The notes under the pieces were generated by a model. That model saw nothing but the letters and a program-made list of their open reading frames with translations. It was not told the origin of the DNA and ran no database searches. Source: Anas platyrhynchos (lineage: Eukaryota; Chordata; Aves; Anseriformes; Anatidae). From it: a DNA stretch of 64,000 nt. A program made the position numbers and the translations under genes. Shown piece after piece: positions 59,486-64,000 of the stretch; position 1 is the stretch's first letter, and each line of letters starts with the position of its first letter. The stretch lies in assembly GCF_047663525.1 (NCBI RefSeq), contig NC_092588.1, forward strand, positions 50,337,501 to 50,401,500, read 5' to 3'.

Positions 59486-60556
59486 TATCCTTCCATAGAT
59501 TATTAAAATAGACAATATACAATTTAAGAATTTTCATTCAAAGGCATTTTGTTGGAAAAAATAGGCTCTATTACGAGACCACCATATAAGAGAATTTTTT
59601 TTTTGTCGTGTTTTTGTTGTTTTTGTTTTACACAAAAATATTTTCAGCATAGTAAGTCATAGGTATGGCATTACAACAGCAGACTAATATGAAATATGTT
59701 TTTTGTAAATGCTACAGTTGTTTAGGTATCAGTTACTGAAGTAAAGGAGTTACGGGTTCTGTGAAGCATGCAATACAGTTCAGTTTCAATTCTTTTACAG
59801 TTATGGTGATGAAACAATCAGCTCAACTCAAACACATGCCATATTAAAAAGAACTGCCAACCAGGAACACACTACACTTAATAAAAACAACAACTTTGGT
59901 CCAATAAAACATTAGACAAAAACAGTTTTACAGTTAAAATATCTATATTATACAGGTTTGAACATTAATTACAAGACTATTTACATTTACACAATATGTA
60001 TAAAATAAATTATTTAAAAATGAAGACAATATTACATCTTTTTTTTTTCCCCAAAAAAGAAAACTGTACAGTAATTTACAAAATATAATAAGATTAATAG
60101 ACTATTTTCCTCCAAGTCATATATTGTCTTCCACAGGCTTTTTCATCATTTTTCTGTGGGAGTTCAACTGTTACTGAAATTTCATTATACAAAGCTTTAT
60201 AGCAGATTTTAGTTTTTTTTTTTTTTTTTTGGTGGCTGTTTTTGTTATTAACAGCTTCCAGCGCTGTTAACTCACCATGTTTCGTCATCTTTTTCAGCAA
60301 TAAGCTCTAAAGCTGTAAGCATTTTTAAAATACAGATAATGGTATTTACTAGGAAACTAACTTCAAAATTAGCATCCGTCTTCTGTATTGCGAACAAGAC
60401 CCCACACAACATTTTTCTGAAGGAATACCTGAATTATTAAGAAAGGCAGTATTCCACAGAATTAAGTGCCCCGTCTTAAACAAACAAACAAAACCTTGTG
60501 TATCACTGCACCTCAGTCTCTAGTTTTCCATGGGAAGGGCCAGAAGATACGAGTTG

Positions 60557-64000
<3,444 letters not shown>

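Larger units (their letters stand above)
59435..60556 (-). other. ANKRD12: ANKRD12 3' UTR
   Basis: About 1.1 kb, strongly AT-rich, from the TGA at 60557 to past the signal at 59454-59459. It contains three TGTAAATA elements in the RNA sense (plus-strand tatttaca at 59468-59475, 59478-59485 and 59978-59985) and a T20-type run near 60214-60230 (A run in RNA). Confidence 0.7.

Overview
This window is vertebrate nuclear DNA, almost certainly from a bird. Coding sequence is split into short exons with GT-AG introns, there are CpG-island promoters and AATAAA-type poly(A) signals, and the recognisable interspersed repeats are CR1 (chicken repeat 1) LINE fragments. The tail of one CR1 copy (20527-20617) resembles copies I associate with ducks and geese. 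That species-level guess rests on memory and is weak; Aves is well supported.

Four protein-coding genes were reconstructed exon by exon, all with consistent splice phases. (1) PPP4R1, plus strand: the last six exons (210-4717) and the 3' UTR, a C-terminal HEAT-repeat part of the protein phosphatase 4 regulatory subunit 1. (2) RALBP1 (RLIP76), minus strand: complete, nine coding exons (10503-23976), a non-coding first exon in a CpG island near 37.6-37.7 kb, and a 13.6-kb first intron; 654 residues. (3) TWSG1, minus strand: complete, four coding exons (42355-56447) and a non-coding first exon in a CpG island near 57.3-57.4 kb; 225 residues. (4) ANKRD12, minus strand: the last three exons (60557-64000) and the 3' UTR; the rest lies beyond the right edge. 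This order and orientation match the human 18p11.22 block ANKRD12-TWSG1-RALBP1-PPP4R1 read in reverse. The neighbours do different jobs (phosphatase scaffold, Ral effector/RhoGAP, extracellular BMP modulator, nuclear ankyrin co-regulator) and are not an operon-like unit.

The rest is intron, UTR and intergenic DNA: 5.6-9.0 kb between the convergent PPP4R1 and RALBP1 ends; 37.7-40.2 kb between the RALBP1 promoter and the TWSG1 3' end; and 57.4-59.4 kb between the TWSG1 promoter and the ANKRD12 3' end. Repeats are sparse: four CR1 fragments, homopolymers and short microsatellites.

I found no new gene system. The points most worth a second look are the RALBP1 promoter (paired NRF1-type and inverted ZNF143-type motifs with an early poly(A) signal on the antisense side), an Ala at RALBP1 residue 418 inside a reported ATP-binding motif, three Pumilio-type elements in the ANKRD12 3' UTR, two GC-rich patches inside TWSG1 introns, and a perfect 11-bp inverted repeat upstream of RALBP1.
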